Source: Clostridia bacterium (GTDB lineage: Bacteria; Bacillota; Clostridia; Christensenellales; Borkfalkiaceae). Taken from it: a stretch of DNA of 64,000 nt. The stretch covers positions 1-64,000 of the forward strand of contig JAFTWU010000007.1 in NCBI GenBank assembly GCA_017465145.1, read 5' to 3'. The translations under genes and the position numbers were made by a program. Under the pieces are notes generated by a model. That model was not told the DNA's origin. It saw nothing but the letters and a program-made list of their open reading frames with translations, and did no database searches. Shown piece by piece: positions 7,856 through 16,409 of this stretch. Each line of letters opens with the position of its first letter. Within the stretch, counting starts at the first letter, position 1.

Positions 7856-9208
7856 TTAATTTATAGCAGTTTTTGCTTTTGTTTTGTCCAAGATAAAATA
7901 TGCTAGTGAAGAACCGAAAGCAATTACACCTGCAACAACTGCAAGAATAGGCCCTATTGCTATAACTTTGGTATAACTTGTAAACACTATATCGCCAACG
8001 GCAAGAAGTTCGTTTACTAACCAAATACCGCCCGCTAAATAACCAATTGAAGAGATTAGCGTGAATAAGCCAACACCGACGGTTAGTATCGTGCAATTTT
8101 TTCTAAACAAGGAAATTATAGAGCAAGCAACAAATAACACCGCTGATATTATAGTTGCATAGCCAAATGATACCGTTAATGCGGTGCTACCAACAAGAGA
8201 CGGGCATTCCCCACCGCTTTGTTTAACCTCTGCAACAACTTCTTGAACGTATTCAGCTAAAGTCCCAATAGAATAAATTATTTTTGCGTCTTCTGTTTTG
8301 ATTGAAACAAAAAGTTTACCAAGCATAAACAAAAGAACGAAAACCATAATAACGCCTGTTAAACGAATAATAACTTTTAGCAAACCCTTTAAGGTTATAT
8401 CTTCTATTTTAACGTTCTTTACTTTTATTACAATGGCTAAGCAGAAGAGCGTTAGTGCAACCACTAACCCAGCAATAATGCCCGCTGAAGCGTTTGTGCT
8501 TGCAGAAACAATTGAAGAACTTACGCTCATTGATATGTAACTGAGTACGGCAAAAGAAGCTAATATAAACGTTCCAAATGAAATGGGGAATAAAACGGTA
8601 AGGTCGGCGGTCTTTTTGTTTAGTGCGGCAACAACTATTTTTGCCACACCTAGGACGAACGTCAAAAAGGACACTAGCAAGTTTAAGCTTAAAACTACCG
8701 TACAAATTATCGGTGCAATTTTAGCATACCCCGCATAGTCGGTTGCCATAGAATAATACTCACCAAAAAAGTAAAAGGTGTTTATGCCAGTATTTGCAGA
8801 AATGCCGGAAACAGATGCCTTTGCGTGCGCACCGATAAAGAAACTACAGATAAACAAGACAAGCAACCCACCCAAAATTAAAACGGGATTTGCCCATTTG
8901 CTTAATACTGATACCAAGCCTTGGTTTAATAAGGGCGCTTGACCGTTTTGAACGTTGTAACTAATCGCACTAGCAATGCTATCGCTTGCCACCTTTTCCG
9001 CGGGGGCTTGTTCTTTAGTAACGGTAGCGGTTGCAACTTCTTCTTTTATAGGTTCTTGACTACTTCCACAAAAAGAACAGAATTTTGCATTCGCAGGAAT
9101 AAGTTCATTGCATTTTACACAATTTTTCTTGCCGTCTAGCCTTTCGCCACACATACAACAAAACAATGCGCCTTCTTCAACAACTGTACCACATTTTTCA
9201 CAAGTCAT
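7856..9208 (-). CDS. Double zinc-ribbon polytopic membrane protein, copy 1
   Basis: A 450-aa protein. Residues 1-50 hold two zinc ribbons (CEKCG...CCMCG and CVKCN...CSFCG), then a short acidic linker. From about residue 88 there are many hydrophobic segments (e.g. NPVLILGGLLVLFICSFFIG, residues 4-20 omitted here), probably eight or more membrane helices. It has the same architecture and length as the protein at 9726-11075 and shares GERLDGKK/GKRLDGKK motifs, so the two are paralogs. A divergent XRE-type regulator lies between them. The function is unknown; the zinc ribbons should face the cytoplasm. Confidence 0.85.
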   Translation of the reverse strand: MTCEKCGTVVEEGALFCCMCGERLDGKKNCVKCNELIPANAKFCSFCGSSQEPIKEEVATATVTKEQAPAEKVASDSIASAISYNVQNGQAPLLNQGLVSVLSKWANPVLILGGLLVLFICSFFIGAHAKASVSGISANTGINTFYFFGEYYSMATDYAGYAKIAPIICTVVLSLNLLVSFLTFVLGVAKIVVAALNKKTADLTVLFPISFGTFILASFAVLSYISMSVSSSIVSASTNASAGIIAGLVVALTLFCLAIVIKVKNVKIEDITLKGLLKVIIRLTGVIMVFVLLFMLGKLFVSIKTEDAKIIYSIGTLAEYVQEVVAEVKQSGGECPSLVGSTALTVSFGYATIISAVLFVACSIISLFRKNCTILTVGVGLFTLISSIGYLAGGIWLVNELLAVGDIVFTSYTKVIAIGPILAVVAGVIAFGSSLAYFILDKTKAKTAIN

Positions 9209-9245
9209 ATAATCTTCTCCTTAATATAGTTTCATTGTTAATTAA

Positions 9246-9274
9246 AATATAACATACCGAATATGTTAAGTCAA
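9246..9274 (-). promoter_or_regulatory. Promoter with embedded dyad for zinc-ribbon gene 1
   Basis: TTGACT (9269-9274) and TATATT (9246-9251) are spaced by 17 bases on the minus strand. The spacer holds a perfect dyad, TAACATA-CCGAA-TATGTTA (9250-9268), between -35 and -10, a typical repressor position. The dyad differs from the operators at the XRE gene. Confidence 0.6.
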
Positions 9275-9390
9275 TACCAAACGTTAATCTGCTTTATTAG
9301 AAAGAAACGTTTTTTAATTTATGGGTTGCAAAAAAGCCTTTCTTTTTCTCCCATTTCTTTTTTCTCTGAATAATTTTTAAAAAGTATATC

Positions 9391-9433
9391 ACAATTATAA
9401 TTGTATTGTCAACAATAACACAATAATAATTGT
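9391..9433 (+). promoter_or_regulatory. Triple ACAAT/ATTGT operator ahead of the XRE gene
   Basis: Three dyads lie end to end just upstream of the XRE repressor gene. They are ACAATTATAATTGT (9391-9404, perfect), ATTGTCAACAAT (9405-9416) and ACAATAATAATTGT (9420-9433). XRE-family repressors usually bind such sites and autoregulate. No good -35/-10 pair outside the dyads was found, so the promoter probably lies within them. Confidence 0.6.
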
Positions 9434-9444
9434 AAAATGGATTT

Positions 9445-9651
9445 ATGAAAGATTTTAGTGAAATACTTTTAAGGTTGCGTAAGGAAAACAACGTTAGTCA
9501 ACAAAAATTAGCTTCTTATGTTGGGGTAACACAACAAACAATTTCTCAGTGGGAAAAAGGAAATATGGAGCCCACGCTATCTAACTTGTGTAATTTGGCT
9601 GATTTTTTTGATGTTAGCATAGACGTTCTCGCTGGCAGAAAAGATTTTTAA
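9445..9651 (+). CDS. XRE-family transcriptional regulator (68 aa)
   Basis: This is a single-domain helix-turn-helix protein of the Cro/CI type: LLRLRKENNVSQQKLASYVG, then VTQQTISQWEKGNMEPTL as the recognition helix region, and LADFFDVSIDVLAGR at the end. The length is normal for stand-alone XRE proteins. Three inverted repeats directly upstream suggest autoregulation. It is transcribed away from zinc-ribbon gene 1 and toward zinc-ribbon gene 2. Control of either paralog is an inference from position only. Confidence 0.9.
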   Translation: MKDFSEILLRLRKENNVSQQKLASYVGVTQQTISQWEKGNMEPTLSNLCNLADFFDVSIDVLAGRKDF

Positions 9652-9658
9652 AACAATT

Positions 9659-9683
9659 AAAACCCACCGTTTTGGTGGGTTTT
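9659..9683. terminator. Terminator shared by XRE and zinc-ribbon gene 2
   Basis: AAACCCACC-GTTTT-GGTGGGTTT forms a hairpin with T runs on both strands. The same hairpin recurs at 11187-11214, so gene 2 is bracketed by near-identical terminators. Confidence 0.8.
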
Positions 9684-9725
9684 GTTTATTCGTTTTTTTC
9701 TACGTCTAATTTTAATTATTAAAAT

Positions 9726-11075
9726 TTATTGTTTTTGTCGTGCAAAAGCAACCGATATAATGGCTGGAACCAAAGACATTGCAGACAAGACTGTTCCTGC
9801 AAAAAATCTCGGCATTAAGTTTATGTTTTTCGTTACGTACCTGTTCAACAAATGTAACTTGTCGATTGCTGGTGTAACCATGCAGATTGCACAAACAAAA
9901 TACAACACAGCACATGCAACCATAACGATAGAAATAATCATTGATGCTTTGTGGAACTTGTTGCCACTAAGCAAAGAAAGGGTAAGCATAAAGATTTTTA
10001 CCATAATCAAGGTTATTGTTGCAACAAAGAACAATAAGCATGGCACAAAATTTATCATTGAAGGAACGTATCCATCTGCTTCGTTATATAAATACCAAGT
10101 TATAAACCTTAAAAACGTATACTGTGATGAACTTGAAACGTCGCCCGTTGTGTTGGAATAAGTGATAAATTCATAAGCATTGCCCAAAAGCAAAAATACT
10201 GCAATAAGGCTTAACATGATAGAAATTAGGGTTGTAATATCTTTGCCCAATTTTTTCTTTGAAAGATAATCACCATCAACAAATACGCCGTTGACAACCT
10301 TTCCAGCCATAGCCAACACTAATGGCAACACAAAACCAACTATTGACGCAGCACTCAACCCCCTGCTACCTTCGGCTTCTTCAATGTATATGAAAGTATA
10401 AAAAATTACGTTTATAACAACATAACAGCCGTATGCAACACCAAAAAACACTGAAAGGTTTGTTGACCTGCCCCTTATTGTATTTTTAACAAACTTTCCT
10501 ATTGCAACAAACGTTAAAACCGATATAGCAACAAAACAGAGGCTTATTACGATAATAGAAAGCAATTCTAAAACCCCAATTAAAGGCTGAGCACTTAACA
10601 ATCCATCTTTAATATCTTGTGTCAAAACCGAAAGCAAGTGGAAAATGTCCCATTCTAACGACTTTATTAAGGATTCATATCCGTACCCATTTGTAAAAGT
10701 AGGAGAAAGCCTTAATGCTGCGCTTGAACAGTGAGCAAAAATAAAGGTAAGCAAAAGCCCCAACAATACGGAACCACTGGTAATAACAGCAATCAATGTT
10801 TGTTTGTCCCACATTTTTGTCGGTTGTTTTTCTTCTGCTGGCTTGTCTTCCTGATTACCACAGATTGAGCAAAACGCACCTTTCATTTCTGCCCCACATT
10901 TAGAGCAAATCTTTTTTCCGTCAAGCCTTTTGCCACACTTGTTGCAATAAATTGCATTTTCCGAGATTAATGCGTTGCAAAATTGACAGGTCTTTTTACC
11001 GTCAACACGTCCGCCACATTCACAGCAAAAAATACTGCCGTCATCTATTTGCGCATTACATTTTTTGCAAATCAT
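9726..11075 (-). CDS. Triple zinc-ribbon polytopic membrane protein, copy 2
   Basis: A 449-aa protein. Residues 1-75 hold three zinc ribbons: CKKCN...CCECG, CQFCN...CNKCG, and a shorter CSKCG...CSICG. After a short linker come a membrane helix (about 93-115) and several more (e.g. LIGVLELLSIIVISLCFVAI). It matches the 7856-9208 protein in length, order and the CG-x-x-DGKK spacer, so it is a diverged tandem copy with one extra ribbon. A TTGACA promoter and GGAG ribosome site precede it. The role is unknown. Confidence 0.85.
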   Translation of the reverse strand: MICKKCNAQIDDGSIFCCECGGRVDGKKTCQFCNALISENAIYCNKCGKRLDGKKICSKCGAEMKGAFCSICGNQEDKPAEEKQPTKMWDKQTLIAVITSGSVLLGLLLTFIFAHCSSAALRLSPTFTNGYGYESLIKSLEWDIFHLLSVLTQDIKDGLLSAQPLIGVLELLSIIVISLCFVAISVLTFVAIGKFVKNTIRGRSTNLSVFFGVAYGCYVVINVIFYTFIYIEEAEGSRGLSAASIVGFVLPLVLAMAGKVVNGVFVDGDYLSKKKLGKDITTLISIMLSLIAVFLLLGNAYEFITYSNTTGDVSSSSQYTFLRFITWYLYNEADGYVPSMINFVPCLLFFVATITLIMVKIFMLTLSLLSGNKFHKASMIISIVMVACAVLYFVCAICMVTPAIDKLHLLNRYVTKNINLMPRFFAGTVLSAMSLVPAIISVAFARQKQ

Positions 11076-11109
11076 ATCTTTCTCCTGATATTTGTTTTTT
11101 TATGTTTAT

Positions 11110-11139
11110 AAAATAGCACACTTATGCTTATTATGTCAA
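11110..11139 (-). promoter_or_regulatory. Sigma-A promoter of zinc-ribbon gene 2
   Basis: TTGACA (11134-11139) and TATTTT (11110-11115) are 18 bases apart on the minus strand, about 35 bases before the ATG. Confidence 0.6.
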
Positions 11140-11186
11140 TAGTAGACGCAATATACTTAATATATAGCGTAAAGATTTTATAAGTT

Positions 11187-11214
11187 AAAAACCCACCGTT
11201 TTGGTGGGTTTTTT
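11187..11214. terminator. Terminator after ypeB
   Basis: AAAACCCACC-GTTTT-GGTGGGTTTTTT is a strong hairpin with T tails, about 65 bases past the ypeB stop. It nearly repeats the one at 9659-9683. Confidence 0.8.
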
Positions 11215-11277
11215 ATATCTATTGCACTTTTCTTTTTATCGTTTTGTTTTTCTCTTTTCTTTTAGGCGTGCTATTAA

Positions 11278-13164
11278 TTACATTAAAAGCGTGCCTTCGG
11301 TTGATTCTATCACCTTAAACATTTCTACTTGAGCGCCCGTTTTTGCGTCGATATAAACGTAGAAGGTGTCGCCTTGTTTGTTGCCGGAAATTTCATAGCA
11401 CAATCTTTCCGCCGTGTTGCCAACGGGAACTACCGCAAGGCGCACGGTATCAATTTCTATTTGGCTATTAACCTTAGATTTAGCGGTGCTTTCGCTTATG
11501 GCGGGGCTGTCTACCCCTCTTTCGTTGTGGTTATAATAATAACTTTTTGCTTCCATACCTTTTATATCTGCCGTTTCGGCACATACCCTAACTTTAATTA
11601 AATCTGGGTACATAACTACGCCGTTTTTTTCGTAGGCAAAGTTAATGGTATAAACGTTAGACGCTAAATTAATCCACACCGCCTTCATATTATTTATTTC
11701 TAACTTGTTTAAGAACTTTTCCGCGCGCTCTGTACAATAGTCTGCGCTAAAGTTTTGTCCGTTACAACTGCCGGGGCAATCGAATAAAATAATTTTGCCA
11801 CCGCGCTTGCTTATTTGCGCGTAAACGGGAACTCCGTCTGCTAAACCGCTTACGTTATAGCATTCTATATCGCCAGCCGTTGTGCCCGCGTTTTCCACTT
11901 GGGTTAACGTTTTATTGCTGAACGCCTTTATAAACACGTCGCGCGCTTCGGCTTGAGTAATTTCCCCAGCGGGTAAACCTTTTATTTCGCGGTCGTTAAT
12001 ACCGTCTGAAAAAGGTCCGTCGTAAATGAGTTTAGGAAAATCTACCGAAAGGTTTTGAAGTCTTGCAAAATTTTCTAGCATAACGTTATCTTTAACGCCC
12101 ATTGTGGAAAAGTTAAAGTCGCCGTCCATATTTTGCATAGTTAACTGTAAACTTTCTTTAAGCGCCTTGTTGGCGTTGTATAAATTTTCTATATTTTGTT
12201 TGTCGGCACTAGTTAAAATTTCGCCGTTAATTAACTTTTTGTTAAGGTATTTTGCATAGTCGCCTATTTGGTTAATAAGTTTAGTGGTATAAAACTTGCT
12301 TTCATCTTTAAGGGGAAGTTGTTGAATTTCGTTTTCTGCAACTTCACTATTTACGGCAAGGTCCATTAAATAGCCTTGAGCAGCCCCTTCGTCGTTAGTT
12401 GCAAGAAGTTTCGATAAAGTAAGGTCGATATTGTCAACTTCTTCAACCGTTTGATAGAACGATTTGCGGTAAACGTTTTCTAAAACTTCGCTATCACCCA
12501 TAGGGGACGCGGAATTATAAATTATAACACCCGATAAAATGGTTGAAACTACCCCTAAAGTGATAGCCGCCGCCATCCAACCGCGCTTTGATTTTGCACT
12601 TGCGGGTTCGTTATCGCTTTCGTTAAAAGCCCCGTCTTTGTCGTTGCTTTCTTTTTGTTGCCATGCTAAACGGCGGTTTTCTCGCTTTTCTATTTTTTGC
12701 GCCATAATATCGGCTTGGTGCTTTTCTTTTTCTATCCTTTTAAGCCTTTTTCGTTGCTCTCTATCAATAGCAGACTTTTCCATTATAACGCCGTCTGCAA
12801 GGTGTTCCGTTTGAAATTCTTGTTCTTTTTGAGCGTGAATATTCGCGTCGCCGTTTTCTAAAACTTCTTGTTCGTTTGCTTTCTGCTCTATTGTTTTTTG
12901 GTCGTTTACTTCTTGTCCTTTAACCGCGTCTACGATATCCTTTTCCACAGTTACGGACGGGCTTTCACTTTCCGTTTGCGCCAAATTAGACGTAAAACTT
13001 TCTTCTTTCATATAGTTTGCATAAGCAACGTCGTCAAACGGTGGATTTAACGGATTCGTCTGTTCCTTTACTTGCGAATTCAACTGACGGCTATTTTTTT
13101 CTTGTTCTTTTTCTTTAATAACGTTTTCAACCTTTTCAAAGGCGTTGTTCTTTTTTTCTTCCAT
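11278..13164 (-). CDS. ypeB: Germination protein YpeB with long charged N-terminal extension
   Basis: YpeB stabilises the cortex-lytic enzyme SleB in the spore. From the membrane helix at about residue 196 (GWMAAAITLGVVSTILSGVI) onward, the protein matches YpeB: a helical region, then PepSY-like segments (EITQAEARDVFIKAF..., AISESTAKSKVNS..., CYEISGN...FYVYIDAKTGAQVE). It is unusual in having about 190 extra residues before the helix, highly charged, Gln/Glu-rich and with a coiled-coil stretch (REQRKRLKRIEKEKHQADIM). It follows sleB by 8 bases in the spoIIR-sleB-ypeB series. Confidence 0.88.
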   Translation of the reverse strand: MEEKKNNAFEKVENVIKEKEQEKNSRQLNSQVKEQTNPLNPPFDDVAYANYMKEESFTSNLAQTESESPSVTVEKDIVDAVKGQEVNDQKTIEQKANEQEVLENGDANIHAQKEQEFQTEHLADGVIMEKSAIDREQRKRLKRIEKEKHQADIMAQKIEKRENRRLAWQQKESNDKDGAFNESDNEPASAKSKRGWMAAAITLGVVSTILSGVIIYNSASPMGDSEVLENVYRKSFYQTVEEVDNIDLTLSKLLATNDEGAAQGYLMDLAVNSEVAENEIQQLPLKDESKFYTTKLINQIGDYAKYLNKKLINGEILTSADKQNIENLYNANKALKESLQLTMQNMDGDFNFSTMGVKDNVMLENFARLQNLSVDFPKLIYDGPFSDGINDREIKGLPAGEITQAEARDVFIKAFSNKTLTQVENAGTTAGDIECYNVSGLADGVPVYAQISKRGGKIILFDCPGSCNGQNFSADYCTERAEKFLNKLEINNMKAVWINLASNVYTINFAYEKNGVVMYPDLIKVRVCAETADIKGMEAKSYYYNHNERGVDSPAISESTAKSKVNSQIEIDTVRLAVVPVGNTAERLCYEISGNKQGDTFYVYIDAKTGAQVEMFKVIESTEGTLLM

Positions 13165-13172
13165 ATTACCCC

Positions 13173-13862
13173 CTATTTCGCAAAGACGTGGTTACCGATA
13201 GTTACCGTAGTTTGCCTTGTAAATATCCACGAACTAGTTGCCGTTCTTGGATTATAATAGTATATCGCGCCGTAAGACGGGTCCCAACCGTTCATAGCGT
13301 CTAGTGCCGCCTTTCTTGCCGTAGCGTTAGGGGTTAAATTTATTTGCCCGTCGTCCACAGCGGTAAAAGCGTAACGTTGATAAATTACACCGCTCATAGT
13401 GTTTGGGAAAGACGAACTTTTAATTCTGTTTAACACTACCGCCCCAACGGCAACTTGTCCAACGTAACTCTCTCCACGCGCTTCACCGTAAATTAAGCGG
13501 GTTAAAAGTTCTACGTCTGCGTTACTATAAGAACTTGTAGAACCACTACTGCCACTATAAATACCCATAGCGGCAAGGGTTTTCGGCCCTGCGATACCGT
13601 CTACCACAAGTCCGTTTCTTCTTTGAAAGTATCTTACGGCTTCTTTGGTTTGATTACCGAAAATGCCGTCTACCGTGCCTTTATAATACCCCCAATTTTT
13701 AAGTTTTTGTTGCATAGTCCTTACCGTGTTTCCCCTGTTGCCTACCTTTAATACTACTGCTTGCGCCGTTTGAACGGGCAAGTTTACGCTAGCGTAGGTT
13801 ACGCCAAGACAGGCGCAAAACACAAGCATAATCACGGTTATGGCTCTTTTAAAATTCTTCAT
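13173..13862 (-). CDS. sleB: Spore cortex-lytic enzyme SleB
   Basis: A 229-aa exported peptidoglycan hydrolase (lytic transglycosylase type) that degrades spore cortex at germination. An N-terminal signal peptide ends near AQA (residue 35). Residues 38-97 are a peptidoglycan-binding domain (VGNRGNTVRTMQQKLKNWGY...GPKTLAAMGIY). After a Ser/Gly linker, residues 115-229 are the hydrolase domain, with IYGEARGESYVGQVAVGAVV holding the likely catalytic Glu. It is followed directly by its partner ypeB. Confidence 0.96.
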   Translation of the reverse strand: MKNFKRAITVIMLVFCACLGVTYASVNLPVQTAQAVVLKVGNRGNTVRTMQQKLKNWGYYKGTVDGIFGNQTKEAVRYFQRRNGLVVDGIAGPKTLAAMGIYSGSSGSTSSYSNADVELLTRLIYGEARGESYVGQVAVGAVVLNRIKSSSFPNTMSGVIYQRYAFTAVDDGQINLTPNATARKAALDAMNGWDPSYGAIYYYNPRTATSSWIFTRQTTVTIGNHVFAK

Positions 13863-13876
13863 AAAGTACTCCTTAA

Positions 13877-14410
13877 CTATTTGAAAAAATCGCTTATAAT
13901 TTGATAAATTTTGCTTTTGTATTCATATTTTACCGTCGTTTCGGTAAAGCAAAGGGGCGGATACACCACGCACCACCAATTATCACCTTTGCCGCTACCA
14001 AGTTCTAAAATTAGCGCATCGTAAACGCCACTATCTAGCGTTATATCGTCGTAAATTCGGGTGGGGAACTCTTCTTGTTTTAAGGTCGCTTTCGATGTAT
14101 ATGAAAAGCCGTTTTTTCTTAAAATTTCGTTTGCCACACCTTCGATATCTTTTAACTTTTCGTTTAAAAGGTTTATCGCCTTTTCTTTAGTATCGCATTC
14201 TGCGATAAAAGGGGCAAGAAACTCTACCACACCGTCTTTTACAAGATATTTAACCGCTTGTTCTTGTTCATTATTAGAATTTGCGCGAATATGTATGCGA
14301 AGATATTCTTCTTTTACTACCGTTTGAGTGTTAGCGGAAGGAATTGATAGTGCCACCGCTGACAAACCTATTATGAGAATAGATATAAAAAGTATGCAAA
14401 GTTTTTTCAT
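13877..14410 (-). CDS. spoIIR: Stage II sporulation protein R
   Basis: SpoIIR is the forespore signal that triggers SpoIIGA to process pro-sigma-E in the mother cell. The 177-aa protein has a signal peptide (MKKLCILFISILIIGLSAVA), then the conserved YLRIHIRANSNNEQEQAVKY and a C-terminal GDNWWCVVYPPLCF motif typical of SpoIIR. GGAGATTAAAA precedes the ATG. It lies 14 bases upstream of sleB; I see no terminator between them. Confidence 0.97.
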   Translation of the reverse strand: MKKLCILFISILIIGLSAVALSIPSANTQTVVKEEYLRIHIRANSNNEQEQAVKYLVKDGVVEFLAPFIAECDTKEKAINLLNEKLKDIEGVANEILRKNGFSYTSKATLKQEEFPTRIYDDITLDSGVYDALILELGSGKGDNWWCVVYPPLCFTETTVKYEYKSKIYQIISDFFK

Positions 14411-14544
14411 TTTTAATCTCCAAAGGGGTTATTTTTCTATTTGTTTATTGACACAACCTTGCTTTTTTATACTTTAATTTTTTAAATACTAAAGGAATTT
14501 ATGATTTGAAAAAGTTATTAAAAAAATTAATAACGTGACTAAGG

Positions 14545-14573
14545 TTGTCATATTTAATATGTTATGGTATGAT
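14545..14573 (+). promoter_or_regulatory. Sigma-A promoter of the 14601 gene
   Basis: TTGTCA (14545-14550) and TATGAT (14568-14573) are separated by exactly 17 bases, about 28 bases upstream of the ATG. Confidence 0.65.
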
Positions 14574-14600
14574 TAAGGATTTCATTTAAGGAGAAAACTT

Positions 14601-15437
14601 ATGAAAAAAATAATTGTAAATAAAGAATTCTTAAGCGGTTACAAAACTATTTCTATTGTGCTTGAAAATTTAGACGCTTACGAAATTGACGTAAACGATA
14701 TATTGGATATTTATTGTGTAGCAAATCAAAGGGGTAAGAATGAAAAAAATTACTATACTAGCGACGGGTTTATAAAAATTTCAGCAAGGGCAAAAGATAC
14801 GATTGACAGCTCTATTTTTGAAAATAACGAAATAGAGAAAGATGTGGATAATCGCTTGAAAAATCGTTTAGAATTACTTGGTGGGTGCGTTGATATGACG
14901 CAGTTTTTCCTAAAAGACGATAAAATTAGCGAATTAGAAATTGACGTGCCATATAATCCTTTAGAGTGTATTTTGCATGGTTATGAAATAGAATTATCAA
15001 ACTGCCCGTCTTATGAAACGGATAAAGACGGTAATATGATTATTGCCTTTGGTAATCGCTCAAAGCAACCGAAACGGATAGATAACAACTATGCCGAACT
15101 GATTGAAGGGTGGCGCGATGCCTTTGGAGATTACAAGCCGAAAATTTTAAAAGTAAAGGCTGAAATGTTGTCAAGGTTTGGCGAAAAGCAAACAAATATT
15201 TCTTTTTTCTTTAAATTTTGTGATAAAAATTCCAAAAGGGCTTTTGGCGATTTGGTGTTTATGAATTGTAGCGATATCGACTTAGAAATTTGTTTTCCAA
15301 AATCACGAAATTGTGAAATCGTTATGTCTAAGATGGCAGATGGTAGAATATACGTAGGTTTTGTATTGTTGGGTATATCGTTTATTTGCGATTCTGTATA
15401 TGAATACGGTTGTTATTGCAACCGAAATAATAACTAA
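14601..15437 (+). CDS. Hypothetical protein (278 aa)
   Basis: An intact frame with a good promoter and ribosome site (AAGGAGAAAACTT). The product is acidic, apparently cytoplasmic, with no signal peptide. It has a Cys pair near the end (YEYGCYCNRNNN). The sequence shows no motif I recognise. It is a single-gene unit with its own terminator, transcribed away from spoIIR. Codon use is more AT-rich than its neighbours, which could indicate a later arrival. Confidence 0.8.
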   Translation: MKKIIVNKEFLSGYKTISIVLENLDAYEIDVNDILDIYCVANQRGKNEKNYYTSDGFIKISARAKDTIDSSIFENNEIEKDVDNRLKNRLELLGGCVDMTQFFLKDDKISELEIDVPYNPLECILHGYEIELSNCPSYETDKDGNMIIAFGNRSKQPKRIDNNYAELIEGWRDAFGDYKPKILKVKAEMLSRFGEKQTNISFFFKFCDKNSKRAFGDLVFMNCSDIDLEICFPKSRNCEIVMSKMADGRIYVGFVLLGISFICDSVYEYGCYCNRNNN

Positions 15438-15474
15438 CTCTATTTTTATTTAAGAAGTTTCTTTTTTATAAAAG

Positions 15475-15507
15475 AAAGACTAACGAAAATATTTCGTTAG
15501 TCTTTTT
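15475..15507. terminator. Terminator between the 14601 gene and ispE
   Basis: AAAGACTAACGAAA pairs with TTTCGTTAGTCTTT, followed by a T run on each strand. It serves both converging genes. Confidence 0.85.
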
Positions 15508-15534
15508 GTTTTTTCAACCTTTCAAAATTATTAA

Positions 15535-16389
15535 CTATTTCACCGTTTTAGCTTTTATAAGCCTTTTGCCGTAAACGTTAATAAGTTTTTTGTAAACGCT
15601 ATTTCTCTCTTTAGCCGTTTTATAAACGCCAACTACCGTTGCTCCACTACCCGTCATAACCGCGCCACCATAATTTTTTAAGGCGGTAAGGTTGGTTTCA
15701 ATTTCTGGCAAAAGAACTTTCGCGCTAGGATATAAATCGTTTTTCAACACGCTAAATAGCGCGCCGTAGTCCTTTTCTTTAATAAACTGAACTGCTTTAT
15801 TCGTTTGGGGCGGATATTTTTCGCCCTTAGTATCAAAGCGTTTATAACACTCTTTTGCAGAAACCCTTTTTGCCTTTTCTTCAGGTTCGGTTATCAACAA
15901 TAAATAAAGTTTTGCTTTGGTTTGTACGGGGGTTATTATTTCGCCCTTGCCGTGCAAAGTGGCAAAACCACCTTTTAACATATACTCTGCATCGCTACCA
16001 AGTGCGCTTGCAAGTTCTTTTACGCTTTCTTTTTTTCCGTAAAGTCGCTTAAGCGCAAGCAAAACTCCCGCAATATCGGCAGAAGAACCGCCCATACCAC
16101 CGCAAAGTGGTATATTTTTTTCTATAACGATATCCGCGCCTAGCGTTGAAAACTTTTCCATAAAAAGTTTTGCGCTTTTATATGCGTTGTTATCTTCTAG
16201 CGCGCAGTCTGGTGTTAAGCCTTTAAAGGATAGCGTTATTTTATCGTCTTTTCTTTTTCTTACCGTTAAAATATCGTAAACGCTTACTGACGACACCAAA
16301 CTGTTAAGCATATGAAAGCCGTCTTTAACGCCAACTACGTCTAGCGTAAGATTAATTTTTGCGGGAATTTTTACTTTAACTTTTCTCAC
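15535..16389 (-). CDS. ispE: 4-diphosphocytidyl-2-C-methyl-D-erythritol kinase
   Basis: A GHMP-family kinase of the MEP (non-mevalonate) isoprenoid pathway, 284 aa. It opens VKIPAKINLTLDVVGVKDGFH, the IspE substrate-binding start. The ATP-binding loop is PLCGGMGGSSADIAGVL at about residues 90-106, and the C-terminal GAVMTGSGATVVGVY is the GHMP motif 3. It lies 20 bases after the sipL-like gene, the usual order in Clostridia. Confidence 0.96.
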   Translation of the reverse strand: MRKVKVKIPAKINLTLDVVGVKDGFHMLNSLVSSVSVYDILTVRKRKDDKITLSFKGLTPDCALEDNNAYKSAKLFMEKFSTLGADIVIEKNIPLCGGMGGSSADIAGVLLALKRLYGKKESVKELASALGSDAEYMLKGGFATLHGKGEIITPVQTKAKLYLLLITEPEEKAKRVSAKECYKRFDTKGEKYPPQTNKAVQFIKEKDYGALFSVLKNDLYPSAKVLLPEIETNLTALKNYGGAVMTGSGATVVGVYKTAKERNSVYKKLINVYGKRLIKAKTVK

Positions 16390-16409
16390 GTAACACCAAA
16401 AAATTAAAT

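Noticed and set aside
14601..15437. Phage or defence gene
   Set aside because: There is no motif or neighbour to support this; kept as hypothetical.
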